IMG/VR virus record: IMGVR_UViG_3300030906_000060
Location: 1-23,857 of that record
Strand: one strand, 5' to 3'
DNA from: a virus
Length of the DNA: 23,857 bases
Positions 1 through 6,953 of the stretch are shown piece by piece. Numbering within the stretch: the stretch's first letter is position 1; each line of letters starts with the position of its first letter. The notes beneath the pieces are model-generated. The model searched no databases. It was not told the origin of the DNA and saw only the letters and a program-made list of their open reading frames with translations. The position numbers and the translations under genes are program-made.

Positions 1-178
1 CCTTTTCGAGGTCGTTGGAGGCCTCTACGGTGCCCGTGGATGTGGCATTCAGGTCGGCCGCCTCTGTGGAGCCCGGAGCTGGCGTAGAGCCATCGGTGGG
101 CGCGGCTGCGTTCTGGGCGACCTCAATAGGATCGACCGGGGCCGGATCAGTGGTTTCGTTGGTCACGTCGTCTGTCAT
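1..178 (-). CDS. N-terminus of protein in tail-assembly-chaperone position (partial)
   Basis: The gene starts with ATG at 178 and runs off the window edge; 59 residues are visible. An AAAGGAA ribosome site lies about 6 nt upstream. The visible part begins MTDDVTNETTDPAPVDPIE and stays acidic and rich in Ala, Pro, Thr and Asp, so it is probably a disordered leader with no recognisable domain. It is the first gene downstream of the tail tube protein, where tailed phages usually place the tail assembly chaperone (lambda G/GT type). That identity rests on position only, and any programmed frameshift would lie outside the window. It is separated from the tail tube gene by about 200 nt of strongly palindromic sequence, unusual in this tightly packed operon, so its expression is probably set separately. 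Confidence 0.6.
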   Translation of the reverse strand, partial: MTDDVTNETTDPAPVDPIEVAQNAAAPTDGSTPAPGSTEAADLNATSTGTVEASNDLEK

Positions 179-250
179 GGGTAGTTCCTTTCAGGGTTCA
201 TGGGGACTATGAAAACCATCTAGGGCGCGGAAGGGTCCTTGATGTTACGA

Positions 251-298
251 TCAGGCCACGGTCTAATTTTCTGCGCAGAAAATCAGATCGTGACCTGA
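251..298. repeat. 48-nt imperfect palindrome with a perfect 18-bp core
   Basis: The core ATTTTCTGCGCAGAAAAT (266-283) is a perfect palindrome. It is flanked by TCAGGCCACGGTC (251-263) and GATCGTGACCTGA (286-298), which pair at 11 of 13 positions, plus one wobble. Either strand could fold into a long cruciform or RNA hairpin. It lies in the non-coding stretch between the tail tube gene and the next gene. No T-run follows it on the minus strand, so it is not a textbook terminator. An operator, an RNase III-type processing site or an attenuator are all possible. Confidence 0.7.
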
Positions 299-301
299 CA
301 G

Positions 302-366
302 ATTGGGTCAGCAGTATCTCCTCCGACTTACACGGAAGCCACCCCCGAAGCGGGGGCTGACCCAAT
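302..366 (-). other. Nested hairpin just downstream of the tail tube gene
   Basis: ATTGGGTCAGC (302-312) and GCTGACCCAAT (356-366) are perfect 11-bp inverted repeats. They enclose an inner GC hairpin, CCCCCG (342-347) and CGGGGG (351-356) with a 3-nt loop. The inner and outer stems share base 356, so they are probably alternative or slightly rearranged folds. The structure begins about 10 nt after the tail tube stop codon. It could protect the 3' end of the tail tube message or reduce read-through; without a U-tract I do not call it an intrinsic terminator. A strong SD-like GGAGGAG (minus strand, about 316-323) lies inside it with no ATG, GTG or TTG at usable spacing. Confidence 0.6.
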
Positions 367-375
367 GCCTGATTT

Positions 376-960
376 TTACAGGATGTCGGTCGGCGAGTTG
401 GGCAGCGAGACGGTCGCGGTGCCGAAGGTGCCGGTGAGCTGGTCGAACAGCACGTCGCCTTCAAGGTCCACGGTGCCCCACGTGTTCGCGATCAGGGAGA
501 TCGCCTTCGAAGGCGAGAGCTTCACGAGCGGGAACTCGATTGTCCAGTTGGGGCCGATGTCGTTGGTGCCGACGAACTTGACCGCACCGTAGATCACGGG
601 CGTGCCCAAAATCTCGATGCTGTCCGGGGTCGGCGACGGTCCGCCGGTCGGGATACCGAGCATGGCGAAGCCCATGTTGCGCGCGGTGATTTCTTCCATC
701 TGCATCACCAGCGAGCCGCTGATCTCGATGACGGCGGTGAAGTCCTTCACACGCACACCGGTTCGCGAAGAGTAGTGGTCGAGGTTCGTCACCTTGGCCT
801 GAAACTCAAACTGAGGAACGTTGCCGCAGTCTACGAAGGCGCTCTCGCCGAGCAGCTTGATGCTGACGATGCCTTTACCGACATAGTAGTTGCCGATGTT
901 GGGGGAGAGCAGCGAGCCTTCGATGTACTCGGTGCCAAGAGCGTTCTGGTTTCCGGCCAT
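376..960 (-). CDS. Major tail tube protein
   Basis: This 194-aa protein probably polymerises into the tail tube through which DNA passes. The pattern is typical of siphovirus tube proteins: a short N-terminal arm, then GKGIVSIKLLGE, a stretch around residues 44-58 with FEFQAKVTNLDHYSSR, and alternating beta strands ending with a TFGTATVSLPNSP tail. The ATG at 960 is preceded by GGAGATCACCC, a good ribosome site, and the gene follows a head-tail neck gene with a 25-nt gap. Its place between the neck proteins and the putative tail assembly chaperone agrees with the standard tail-module order. The hairpins immediately downstream fit a high-copy product whose message ends or is processed there. 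The family assignment is from sequence pattern and position; I could not run a profile search. Confidence 0.8.
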   Translation of the reverse strand: MAGNQNALGTEYIEGSLLSPNIGNYYVGKGIVSIKLLGESAFVDCGNVPQFEFQAKVTNLDHYSSRTGVRVKDFTAVIEISGSLVMQMEEITARNMGFAMLGIPTGGPSPTPDSIEILGTPVIYGAVKFVGTNDIGPNWTIEFPLVKLSPSKAISLIANTWGTVDLEGDVLFDQLTGTFGTATVSLPNSPTDIL

Positions 961-985
961 GGGTGATCTCCGTTATCGTTCTCGT

Positions 986-1372
986 TTAGCGCCGGACAGT
1001 GAATTCCCAGAGGCAATTCACCCCGGCGGGGGCAGTCATCTTCGGCTTGCACGTCAGCGGCAGAATTTCTAGGACTACCGGAACGGCCCCCATGGGCTGT
1101 ACGAACGTAACGAGCGCATCCAATTCATCATCCGGCGGGACCTCCATTACGAGGCCGGTCGTCGGATCAAGAGGCGACATGACGATCTTGCGATCAGTCG
1201 GGTTAGCCAATTCGCTTGCCTGCTCACGCGGGTTGAACTCAATGATCGCGATAACGCACGGGCGATCAGTTGGGCTCGTAGAGACCCGTCGAAGAACCGC
1301 TGGCATGCCGAAATACTTGATCAGCTCGTCTGCGGTCCCCTGCATAGCAGGATAGTTAAATCCGGTGGTCAT
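986..1372 (-). CDS. Head-tail neck protein (stopper or tail-completion type)
   Basis: This 128-aa protein has a beta-rich pattern. An N-terminal helix with TADELIKYFGMPAVLRR (residues 13-29) is followed by strands through CVIAIIEFNPRE, KIVMSPLDP and VPVVLEILPL, ending in CLWEFTVRR. Small proteins of this kind between the adaptor and the tail tube gene usually close the portal channel and attach the tail. The ATG at 1372 has an AGGGAT site about 10 nt upstream, and the gene sits 33 nt after the adaptor gene. I cannot distinguish a head-completion stopper from a tail-terminator role by eye. It was placed as a neck protein by size, fold pattern and synteny. Confidence 0.6.
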   Translation of the reverse strand: MTTGFNYPAMQGTADELIKYFGMPAVLRRVSTSPTDRPCVIAIIEFNPREQASELANPTDRKIVMSPLDPTTGLVMEVPPDDELDALVTFVQPMGAVPVVLEILPLTCKPKMTAPAGVNCLWEFTVRR

Positions 1373-1405
1373 TCTATCTTATCCCTGTCTCGGAACAACT
1401 GGCAA

Positions 1406-2320
1406 TTACCGCACGACGGTTCGGTTGCCGCCAGCGTTGCGGAGCTGCGCTACAAGCCGGTCTACAATGGGGAAAGTCGCGAAGAAGCCGAGCCCGAACT
1501 TGGTGTCATAGGTGTTGACGGTTTCGAGAGGGCCGACCTTCTTGGTGACCGAAGACAGCACTCCGCCAGCGCTCACGATGTTCGGATCGTAGTCGGGTTG
1601 GAGCACTGTGCCGCCCAGAACTCGATACGCCAGCTCCGCACAAGCCATTTGAATTTGCTTGGGGATGCCGTTGACGGTGTCGCCGTTCAAGTCGATGCAG
1701 CCTTGGCGCGGCCATTCGGTGGTCTGGGTAGTCGTGGTCGGCGTGAGATAGTTCATGCCCACGACCGCGTATGGTGTGAGCCAGCTCTGGAAGAACACAG
1801 CGTTCGCATCCATGACCGACGTGCCGATGGACTGCAAGAGCTTGATGCCCTTCCAGCGATAGCGGTGGTCGAGATAATCGGTGCCCTGCACGATGGCCTG
1901 CTGGATTTGAAGATCAGTCACGCCTACGGGGATCACGTACCCGCGCGAGCCGCAATATTTGTAGAAGAAGGCTTCCGTGATGTACGCGTTCGCGCCATCG
2001 GTCTCCAGCACATACGAAGTGTCGCTCGCGTTCAACCCGGTGCTCCACTGGATTTGTCCGCCAGCGGGCCAGTCGGCGAGGTTCGCATTGAGCGTGTTGA
2101 TCGAGAAGTGTTCGCTGTCGATGACTTGGACCACGGTGAAGGGGCAGCCGACAACCTGATCGAACGCGCCCTGTTCAAGATCGGTACCGTCGTCGGGGAT
2201 GCCGGTGAACACGCCTGTGTCGCCGACCGAGATGATCTGCGACGGCGACGGCGAGGGATCGAGTGTGAGTTGCACAACCGTTCCGGTCTCGTCTTGCACT
2301 GAGAAGACATACGTGGTCAT
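1406..2320 (-). CDS. Head-tail adaptor (DnaT-like family) with extra N-terminal beta domain
   Basis: This 304-aa protein has two parts. Residues 1 to about 100 are beta-rich (GDTGVFTGIPDDGTD, then CPFTVVQVIDSEHFSI) and resemble the small FCCH-like domain often grafted onto phage structural proteins. From about residue 107 the sequence follows the phage adaptor family that databases name DnaT-like: AYITEAFFYKYCGSRGY, then helices with QAIVQGTDYLDHRYRWKGI, a WPRQG motif, IPKQIQMACAELAYRVL and a closing FPIVDRLVAQL. Such proteins dock under the portal. The ATG at 2320 lies 5 nt after the preceding stop. An in-frame upstream ATG at 2455 would overlap the previous gene by 130 nt and is rejected. 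The DnaT name is historical; a neck role fits the position better than DNA replication. Confidence 0.7.
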   Translation of the reverse strand: MTTYVFSVQDETGTVVQLTLDPSPSPSQIISVGDTGVFTGIPDDGTDLEQGAFDQVVGCPFTVVQVIDSEHFSINTLNANLADWPAGGQIQWSTGLNASDTSYVLETDGANAYITEAFFYKYCGSRGYVIPVGVTDLQIQQAIVQGTDYLDHRYRWKGIKLLQSIGTSVMDANAVFFQSWLTPYAVVGMNYLTPTTTTQTTEWPRQGCIDLNGDTVNGIPKQIQMACAELAYRVLGGTVLQPDYDPNIVSAGGVLSSVTKKVGPLETVNTYDTKFGLGFFATFPIVDRLVAQLRNAGGNRTVVR

Positions 2321-2325
2321 CGCCG

Positions 2326-3348
2326 TTACCCGTGGTTGCTGGCTTGGATGTCGAACAAGAACTGCTCTTGCCAAGGTCCATTGTTGAGAGTGCCGCTTAC
2401 GCCGAGCAACTGGTACTCTGTGGCGAGCGTCGTGTTCGAAAGGTAGGACATCCAATCAGCGGCATTGTCATTCATGTTCCACGTCTGCGCCGTGCCGACA
2501 TCGACCCACGCACCATTGACCATGGCCTGCAATTGCCAGACGCCTTCGTTGCCACCGCCGCCGCTGGTCATCGGGAGAATACCCTGCAAGATGACAGTCT
2601 CGGAGAACGTGAAGCTGATGGTGCAGCCTGCCACGTTACCATCGCTCGGATACCATGCGTTTGTGCCGCCGGTCTGGCCCTCGGTGCCGCTCATGGAGAC
2701 TTCGATGCCGTTGCTGCCGTTCACTGTGAAGCCGGTGGCTACGACGGTGACCAAGCTCTCACGCGCGCCGCGTTCGAACTGGTTGCCGCTGATGGTGAAG
2801 TCGATCTCGGTCCATTGCGACGGGGTCGAACTGGTCGTGCCACCCGTGCCGAGCAAGCGATAATACTTATACGCGGTGGTGTTCGTGAAGCTTGCGGCGA
2901 AGGTCGTCGAAGATGTCGGCGCGAGACCGGTCGCAAGCGTCGTCCACGTCGAACCATCCGGCGAACCTTGGAACGAATAAACGTCCGTACCGAAGTTGGC
3001 GTCCTTGGTGATCGAGAAGCCAGTGATGACACGCGACATGTTCGCGATCTCGAAGATGATCGCAGTACCGGAGACAGCGGTCGAAGGCTGATTTGTCCAG
3101 TGCCCCGAACTATCGACGAGGTCCTGTACCGCGCCACTGTAATCGCCCATGGTCGAAGTGACCGTGAAAATTTGATCGCGGTAGCCGTTACCGCCGACGT
3201 TCGCGGTGCTATAGGTGTTCGTGACAGGATTGGTGGGGCCGGAATTCTCGGACGCCGCGATCCGCGCCAACCGGTTCTTGCGCGCATAGTAAAGGGCCGC
3301 TTGAAGCGGCCCATTACTTTTCCATTTTTCAAGAACCGGCTTAGACAT
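2326..3348 (-). CDS. Beta-rich virion protein with discoidin-like (F5/8 type C-like) modules
   Basis: This 340-aa protein begins with a basic helical segment (about residues 5-33, LEKWKSNGPLQAALYYARKN). Then come two or more beta modules resembling galactose-binding discoidin folds. The clearest is residues 107-188, with ITGFSITKDANFGTDVYSF, GSPDGSTWTTLA, an aromatic YKYYRLLG strand and SQWTEIDFTISG. A second, around 240-335, has WQLQAMVNGAWVDVG and TEYQLLGVSG. Such modules commonly bind glycans or cell surfaces. It lies between head genes and neck genes, so it could be a capsid surface or neck decoration, with the N-terminal helix as an anchor. The ATG at 3348 follows AGGTGG. The fold is inferred from motif pattern; the ligand and location in the virion are unknown. 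Confidence 0.6.
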   Translation of the reverse strand: MSKPVLEKWKSNGPLQAALYYARKNRLARIAASENSGPTNPVTNTYSTANVGGNGYRDQIFTVTSTMGDYSGAVQDLVDSSGHWTNQPSTAVSGTAIIFEIANMSRVITGFSITKDANFGTDVYSFQGSPDGSTWTTLATGLAPTSSTTFAASFTNTTAYKYYRLLGTGGTTSSTPSQWTEIDFTISGNQFERGARESLVTVVATGFTVNGSNGIEVSMSGTEGQTGGTNAWYPSDGNVAGCTISFTFSETVILQGILPMTSGGGGNEGVWQLQAMVNGAWVDVGTAQTWNMNDNAADWMSYLSNTTLATEYQLLGVSGTLNNGPWQEQFLFDIQASNHG

Positions 3349-3377
3349 GGAGCGCCACCTGATCTAGGGGCGGCGCG

Positions 3378-4013
3378 TTAGGCCGCCGTTACGAGCTTGC
3401 CGCCCATGACAGGACGGGTCGGCCGGGTCTGGCCGGTGCCTCGGCGGTTGTTGCGCTCCATGGTCTGGTCGATCTGCGGGCGAGCCGTTACCGGGTCGTT
3501 CGCATCGATCAGGCCAGCACGCACCTGAGACTGCCGCACCTGAGCCGCGAGATGGTCCTTGATCGCCTGAGCCGGAGTGACCTTCGGATACTGGCGTTCG
3601 TGGTCATCATGTGCGCGCTGGAGACGCTGTTGGCAACGGGTCACTTCCTGACCAGCTTCCGAGTGCGCCTTCTGGGCAGCGGCGAGGTTGTTCTGGGCAT
3701 CGACAACGCGTCGATCCAAAATCTCCCGCATGCGTTCCGTGCTGATCTCGGCGGAGCCAGTGGCTGTTTCGTTGGTGGTTTCAGCCGCGACGACGCGAGT
3801 GTTCTTGATAGTCGTGTTCTTGTCGGCCTTCTCGCCTACCATCCGCGCGAAGCCGGGGTCGGCTGCGTTGATGTCGTCACGTGTGATCGTGGCGTCGTCG
3901 GCGAGACCTTGAACGATGTCCAGAGCCGGGGCTCCGTCTTCCGTCCAGTTGGCGTCATCGGTGATGTCGAGACCTTCGAGAATTTCCTTGATAGCTGCTT
4001 TAGTCGTGGACAT
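3378..4013 (-). CDS. Uncharacterised head-region protein with W-DG-ITR-D-PGF-R motif
   Basis: This 211-aa protein starts with ATG at 4013 behind CCGAGG. A longer frame from 4097 would read back through the upstream hairpin and is rejected. Residues 1-60 carry ANWTEDGAPALDIVQGL, then ATITRDDINAADPGFAR. This small helical motif recurs in phage proteins near capsid genes and may bind a partner. Residues 90-140 are a predicted coiled coil (AQNNLAAAQKAHSEAGQEV, then a Gln/Arg/His-rich helix). The C-terminus is basic (RNNRRGTGQTRPTRPVMGG). It lies between the 85-aa gene and the discoidin-like gene. It could be a head completion or capsid-associated protein; no function can be assigned from the sequence. 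Confidence 0.7.
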   Translation of the reverse strand: MSTTKAAIKEILEGLDITDDANWTEDGAPALDIVQGLADDATITRDDINAADPGFARMVGEKADKNTTIKNTRVVAAETTNETATGSAEISTERMREILDRRVVDAQNNLAAAQKAHSEAGQEVTRCQQRLQRAHDDHERQYPKVTPAQAIKDHLAAQVRQSQVRAGLIDANDPVTARPQIDQTMERNNRRGTGQTRPTRPVMGGKLVTAA

Positions 4014-4036
4014 GAGTACCTCGGGGGCTGGTGGTG

Positions 4037-4076
4037 AAAAATTCCAATCGGGAGGGGATGCGAAGTCCCCTCCCGA
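4037..4076 (-). terminator. Intrinsic-terminator-like hairpin after the 85-aa gene
   Basis: Read on the minus strand, TCGGGAGGGGA (4076-4066) pairs perfectly over 11 bp with TCCCCTCCCGA (4058-4048), with a 7-nt loop. A run of five T (4041-4037) follows after seven bases. The stem is very stable. The T-run is displaced from the stem, so termination is probably partial. It lies just upstream of the 211-aa gene start (4013) and would reduce transcription into the neck and tail genes. Confidence 0.65.
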
Positions 4077-4133
4077 CGATCTGCTTACGCGAACCAAAGT
4101 GTCCCCCTCTTATCCGCGCCAGCAAACCATTTG

Positions 4134-4391
4134 TTAGGAGAGCTGACCGGACGTGCTTGCTGCCTTCACGAAAGCCGCGCCATGCTTGGCGAGGCCCGCG
4201 AAGATAACGGCGGTCGTGGTCGAAAGCCGGGTCGCTTGTGCGGTCAGGAACGCCTGCCGCTGATCGTCGTGCCGCAGCTCGGCGAACTTGGCGTGCCGCT
4301 GGTGCGAGTTGTACTCGCGCGGGCTCGCACCGGTCTGGCCACTCGTGTTGAGCGTCGGGCTGAGGTCGCTGCCTTTGTTGTTATCGGGCAT
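4134..4391 (-). CDS. Small conserved-type head protein, 85 aa
   Basis: There are two closely spaced ATGs (4397 and 4391). The AAGGA site (4404-4400) is only 2 nt from the first but 8 nt from the second, so I choose 4391 (MPDNNKGSD...). The N-terminal half is polar and Gly/Ser/Asn/His-rich. Residues 45-80 form an amphipathic helix, ending TTAVIFAGLAKHGAAFVKAA. It is bracketed by two stable hairpins and follows the major capsid gene, the place where many phages put a high-copy decoration or cement protein. That role is inferred from position; the protein is shorter than common decoration proteins and I do not recognise its family. Confidence 0.65.
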   Translation of the reverse strand: MPDNNKGSDLSPTLNTSGQTGASPREYNSHQRHAKFAELRHDDQRQAFLTAQATRLSTTTAVIFAGLAKHGAAFVKAASTSGQLS

Positions 4392-4410
4392 GTGCATGTT
4401 CCTTGTCAGA

Positions 4411-4447
4411 TAGAGAAAGAGCCCGCCCGGGTGCCGAGCGGGCTCTT
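4411..4447 (-). terminator. Intrinsic-terminator-like hairpin after the major capsid gene
   Basis: AAGAGCCCGC (4417-4426) and GCGGGCTCTT (4438-4447) form a perfect 10-bp stem with an 11-nt loop. On the minus strand the stem is followed by pyrimidine-rich TCTCTATC, a weak U-tract. It begins 26 nt after the major capsid stop codon (4474-4476). It may be a leaky terminator or a 3' stabilising hairpin, making the capsid message more abundant than downstream messages. Confidence 0.6.
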
Positions 4448-4473
4448 GATATTCAGGTTACCAGCGTGAGCGA

Positions 4474-5571
4474 TTAGCTCTCGCGGGTGATCAGGCGAGC
4501 AAGCTTGATCTGCTTGCGCTCCGGGAACACGCGCACCCACGAATGGGAGTAGGCGAGGTTGTTCGCGGTAGCCGCGTTGGTGGGGCCACCCTCGTAAGAC
4601 GGCGAGCCGACGTAGGCATGGCCGACCGGATGGATGCACCATTCGACGCGGTTGTAGAGAACATCCGAGCCAGCGCCGTTGCCCTGCGAGGGGAAGCGGA
4701 AGACTTCGGTCGGGACGATGGGGGTGCCGACGCCAAGACGGAAGGCGGCGGGGCCAACGAGCCACGTGTGATAGATGCCGGTCGCGGTGGCCGAACCGTT
4801 CGTGCTGTCGCCAGCGGGGTTTGGCATACCGTCGTCCACGATCACTCGCCGACCAAGGAACGTCGGGATATTGATCTTCCCTTCGCTGTCGGGAATGAAG
4901 TCGATCAGGTTGTTCTTCTGGGCGGTCGAGTACACGATGCTGTGCATGAACACGGCGGTCACGTCCTCGGCGGCGTCGCCAAGCAGGGTCGCGGTGTCGA
5001 TGAAGGCAGACGCGGAGAAGTTGGTCACGCCAGCCGAGAAGGACACACCCGAGATGTCATGGGTGAGGTCGTTCGTGCTGCCGTAGCCAGCGTTCATGCC
5101 GACGTTGCCGGACCGGCCCAGCGAGGGGTCGTTCAAGGCGTTGTTCGCGAAGATGCCGTTCGCAACGGCCACGACGGCGCGCTGGAGACGACGGACCCAG
5201 TAGTCGGAGACGCGCGAGGCAATCGACTGCATCGGGTCAGCGCCAGCAAGGGCGGTGGCCAGACGCATCGTGCTCCACGAGCTGTTGCGCGAGAGGCGCA
5301 CAGCAACTTCGGCCGAGGTCTGAGTGATGTTCGGGGTAGACAGGGTGTTCGGGTCATCCGAAGAGATGTTCTCCGCCGGATCGCCGATGTCCTGCCAAGA
5401 CGGGACCGTGAAGGTCAGGCCGCCACCAGCAAGCAAGTTATCGAGGAAGTCGTCGCGGGCTGCGACGCCGCTCTGGACGATGGCGGTCTTCTCCATCGTG
5501 AGCTGTTGGGTGTACGGCGTGAAAACCGCCGGGACGATAACGTCGCTGATCTGGGTGGAAACGTTGGTCAT
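4474..5571 (-). CDS. Major capsid protein (Gp13-like, HK97 fold)
   Basis: This 365-aa protein should form the icosahedral shell. The sequence follows the Gp13-like major capsid family: VFTPYTQQLTMEKTAIVQSG (18-37), a LTFTVPSWQDIGDP segment (52-65), an ENISSDD acidic motif, then ATALAGADPMQSIASRVSDY (105-124) and WVRRLQRAVVAVANGIFA (125-142). Later parts include MHSIVYSTAQKNNLIDFIPD, FLGRRVIVDDGMP and a C-terminal SYEGGPTNAATANNLAYSHS loop typical of capsid proteins. There is no long N-terminal delta domain, which agrees with a separate scaffold gene upstream. The start at 5571 has GGAGAG about 5 nt upstream. It has its own 230-nt leader with a TATAAT-like box and is followed by a hairpin, as expected for the most abundant virion protein. 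Confidence 0.88.
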   Translation of the reverse strand: MTNVSTQISDVIVPAVFTPYTQQLTMEKTAIVQSGVAARDDFLDNLLAGGGLTFTVPSWQDIGDPAENISSDDPNTLSTPNITQTSAEVAVRLSRNSSWSTMRLATALAGADPMQSIASRVSDYWVRRLQRAVVAVANGIFANNALNDPSLGRSGNVGMNAGYGSTNDLTHDISGVSFSAGVTNFSASAFIDTATLLGDAAEDVTAVFMHSIVYSTAQKNNLIDFIPDSEGKINIPTFLGRRVIVDDGMPNPAGDSTNGSATATGIYHTWLVGPAAFRLGVGTPIVPTEVFRFPSQGNGAGSDVLYNRVEWCIHPVGHAYVGSPSYEGGPTNAATANNLAYSHSWVRVFPERKQIKLARLITRES

Positions 5572-5574
5572 GAT

Positions 5575-5802
5575 ACTCTCCGGTAAAGGGGATGGGCTCG
5601 GTGTCTAAGCCGCGACCCCCGTCCCCATGGAGAGAAGTCATTGCTTCAAATTGTGTCGCAAGACTACACGATGAAATTCAGATCAACAACTGGGAATTAT
5701 AAGCAAGCGAATGCGTATCGCTAAATTGCGAGAAACGCTTGCACTGTAGATGTTTCCTGCGCTACCGAACTAATTTAGATAGCGCGAAGGGTAGTTCCTC
5801 GA
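5575..5802 (-). promoter_or_regulatory. Leader of the major capsid gene: candidate promoter and hairpin
   Basis: This is the longest gap between genes in the window, and it is visibly AT-richer. On the minus strand a perfect TATAAT (plus-strand positions 5696-5701) lies about 125 nt before the capsid ATG. I see no convincing -35 at 16 to 18 nt spacing, so sigma70 use is uncertain. GCAAGCG (5703-5709) and CGCTTGC (5736-5742) are inverted repeats immediately upstream of the box, where an activator could bind. GCGCTA (5759-5764) and TAGCGC (5780-5785) form another hairpin just after the glycosyltransferase stop. No open reading frame of note is present. Confidence 0.4.
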
Positions 5803-6918
5803 TCATTGGAAGCAAACGCGATCTAGGTTCTTTCGTTCGGGCCGAGGCTCATAGAAGCCCTTGCCGCCGTAGATGTCTTTCACGCTCTTGAAGAACTCGG
5901 TATAGAGCGGAGCAATGGCTTCATTGGAGAACTTCATGCCCCACGTGCGGCATGTGTGTGCGCGGATTTTGTGGACGTGGCGCACAGCCCATTCGAACTG
6001 CTCCATGGTGTTGCAGCGGTAGCCAGTCGAGCCGTGCTTGTTGTATTCCGCGAACGCGCCCCAGTTGGAAGAGATCACGGGCGTGCCAGAGATCATGCTC
6101 TCGATCTGCACGCCGCAGAATGGCTCCATGAAAGTCGAAGCGCAGATGGTTGCCTTCGCATATTTAAGAAGCTCGCAACGTTTCTTCGGGCTCGCGAGGC
6201 CAACATACTTCACATACTCGGTGTCGGGCATCCACGGGTCCTGCGCTCCCGCAACCAATAGAAGCGTCTTCGTGCGCTCGGCGAGATCAGTCGCGATGTG
6301 AATTCCCTTCCCCATGTTGACGCGCCCGAGGAAGAGCATATAGTCGTGCTTGAGAGAACTGAATTCGAATTCCTTGAGATTGAAAGAATTTGGTATCACC
6401 GCGTGATACCAAAAATCGTTGGAGGCAAACTCGACCGCCTTGGGTCCGGCGTGAGCCGCCATGACACTGTGGCTCTCGAAGATGCGATATGGAGCCCACG
6501 ATCCGGATGGGTAACCGATGCCGCTCTCTACCGGGATTAAATCCGGATGCGCTATTGAGATCGGCCGGTGCGCTTCACCGAACGGACACAGCAAGAAATC
6601 TCCGGGCTGCTTACGCTCGCCGATCTCTCGGATCGCGTTCTTATAGAACTCTCGATACGCGATGTCGCCGTAGTTGAACTTCGGCCAACCTTGCGTTCGC
6701 CAGTCGTGGCCCGGGTACGAAAGCTCTAACGCGCTGGTATCGACGACAGTCACATGACTGGTCGCTTCTACCTTAGACAATGCATGACCGTAATGGATGA
6801 CCTCATGGCCCTCCAGCATCAGCATCGTGCAGAGTTTAACAACCTTCTGGGTGAACGCGCAGGATGAATATTCGGGGTCAGTTATCGTGTGAGGCACGGC
6901 CAGCACATGGAAGCGCAT
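5803..6918 (-). CDS. GT4-type (GT-B fold) glycosyltransferase
   Basis: This 371-aa protein probably transfers a sugar from a nucleotide-sugar donor. The N-terminal half begins MRFHVLAVPHTIT and includes MLEGHEVIHYGH, as in GT-B enzymes. The C-terminal donor domain has FLGRVNMGKGIHIATDL (about 196-212) and an E-x7-E motif, EPFCGVQIE (265-273). This is followed by SGTPVISSNWGAFAE and GSTGYRC, typical of GT4 retaining enzymes. A GTG at 6954 overlaps the previous stop, but ATG at 6918 has GGAGA 10 nt upstream and starts exactly at the Rossmann strand, so I choose it. It is embedded in the capsid operon, two genes after the collagen-like protein and directly before the capsid gene. Glycosylation of one of these virion proteins is the likely job. 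The donor and acceptor are unknown. Confidence 0.82.
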   Translation of the reverse strand: MRFHVLAVPHTITDPEYSSCAFTQKVVKLCTMLMLEGHEVIHYGHALSKVEATSHVTVVDTSALELSYPGHDWRTQGWPKFNYGDIAYREFYKNAIREIGERKQPGDFLLCPFGEAHRPISIAHPDLIPVESGIGYPSGSWAPYRIFESHSVMAAHAGPKAVEFASNDFWYHAVIPNSFNLKEFEFSSLKHDYMLFLGRVNMGKGIHIATDLAERTKTLLLVAGAQDPWMPDTEYVKYVGLASPKKRCELLKYAKATICASTFMEPFCGVQIESMISGTPVISSNWGAFAEYNKHGSTGYRCNTMEQFEWAVRHVHKIRAHTCRTWGMKFSNEAIAPLYTEFFKSVKDIYGGKGFYEPRPERKNLDRVCFQ

Positions 6919-6953
6919 AGGGACATTTTCTCCGGGGACGGACAGCCCTAGCA

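Noticed and set aside
207-330. Small minus-strand gene using the GGAGGAG at about 316-323
   Set aside because: No ATG, GTG or TTG lies at usable spacing; only CTG would fit. The resulting peptide is Arg-rich and crosses the palindromes.
3355-3390. GGCGGC/GCCGCC hairpin across the stop of the 211-aa gene as a terminator
   Set aside because: It has only six base pairs, overlaps the stop codon and has no U-run. Chance is likely in GC-rich DNA.
4543-5586. Long plus-strand frame opposite the major capsid gene
   Set aside because: Same reason: the shadow of a GC-rich coding sequence. The capsid frame is clearly the real one.
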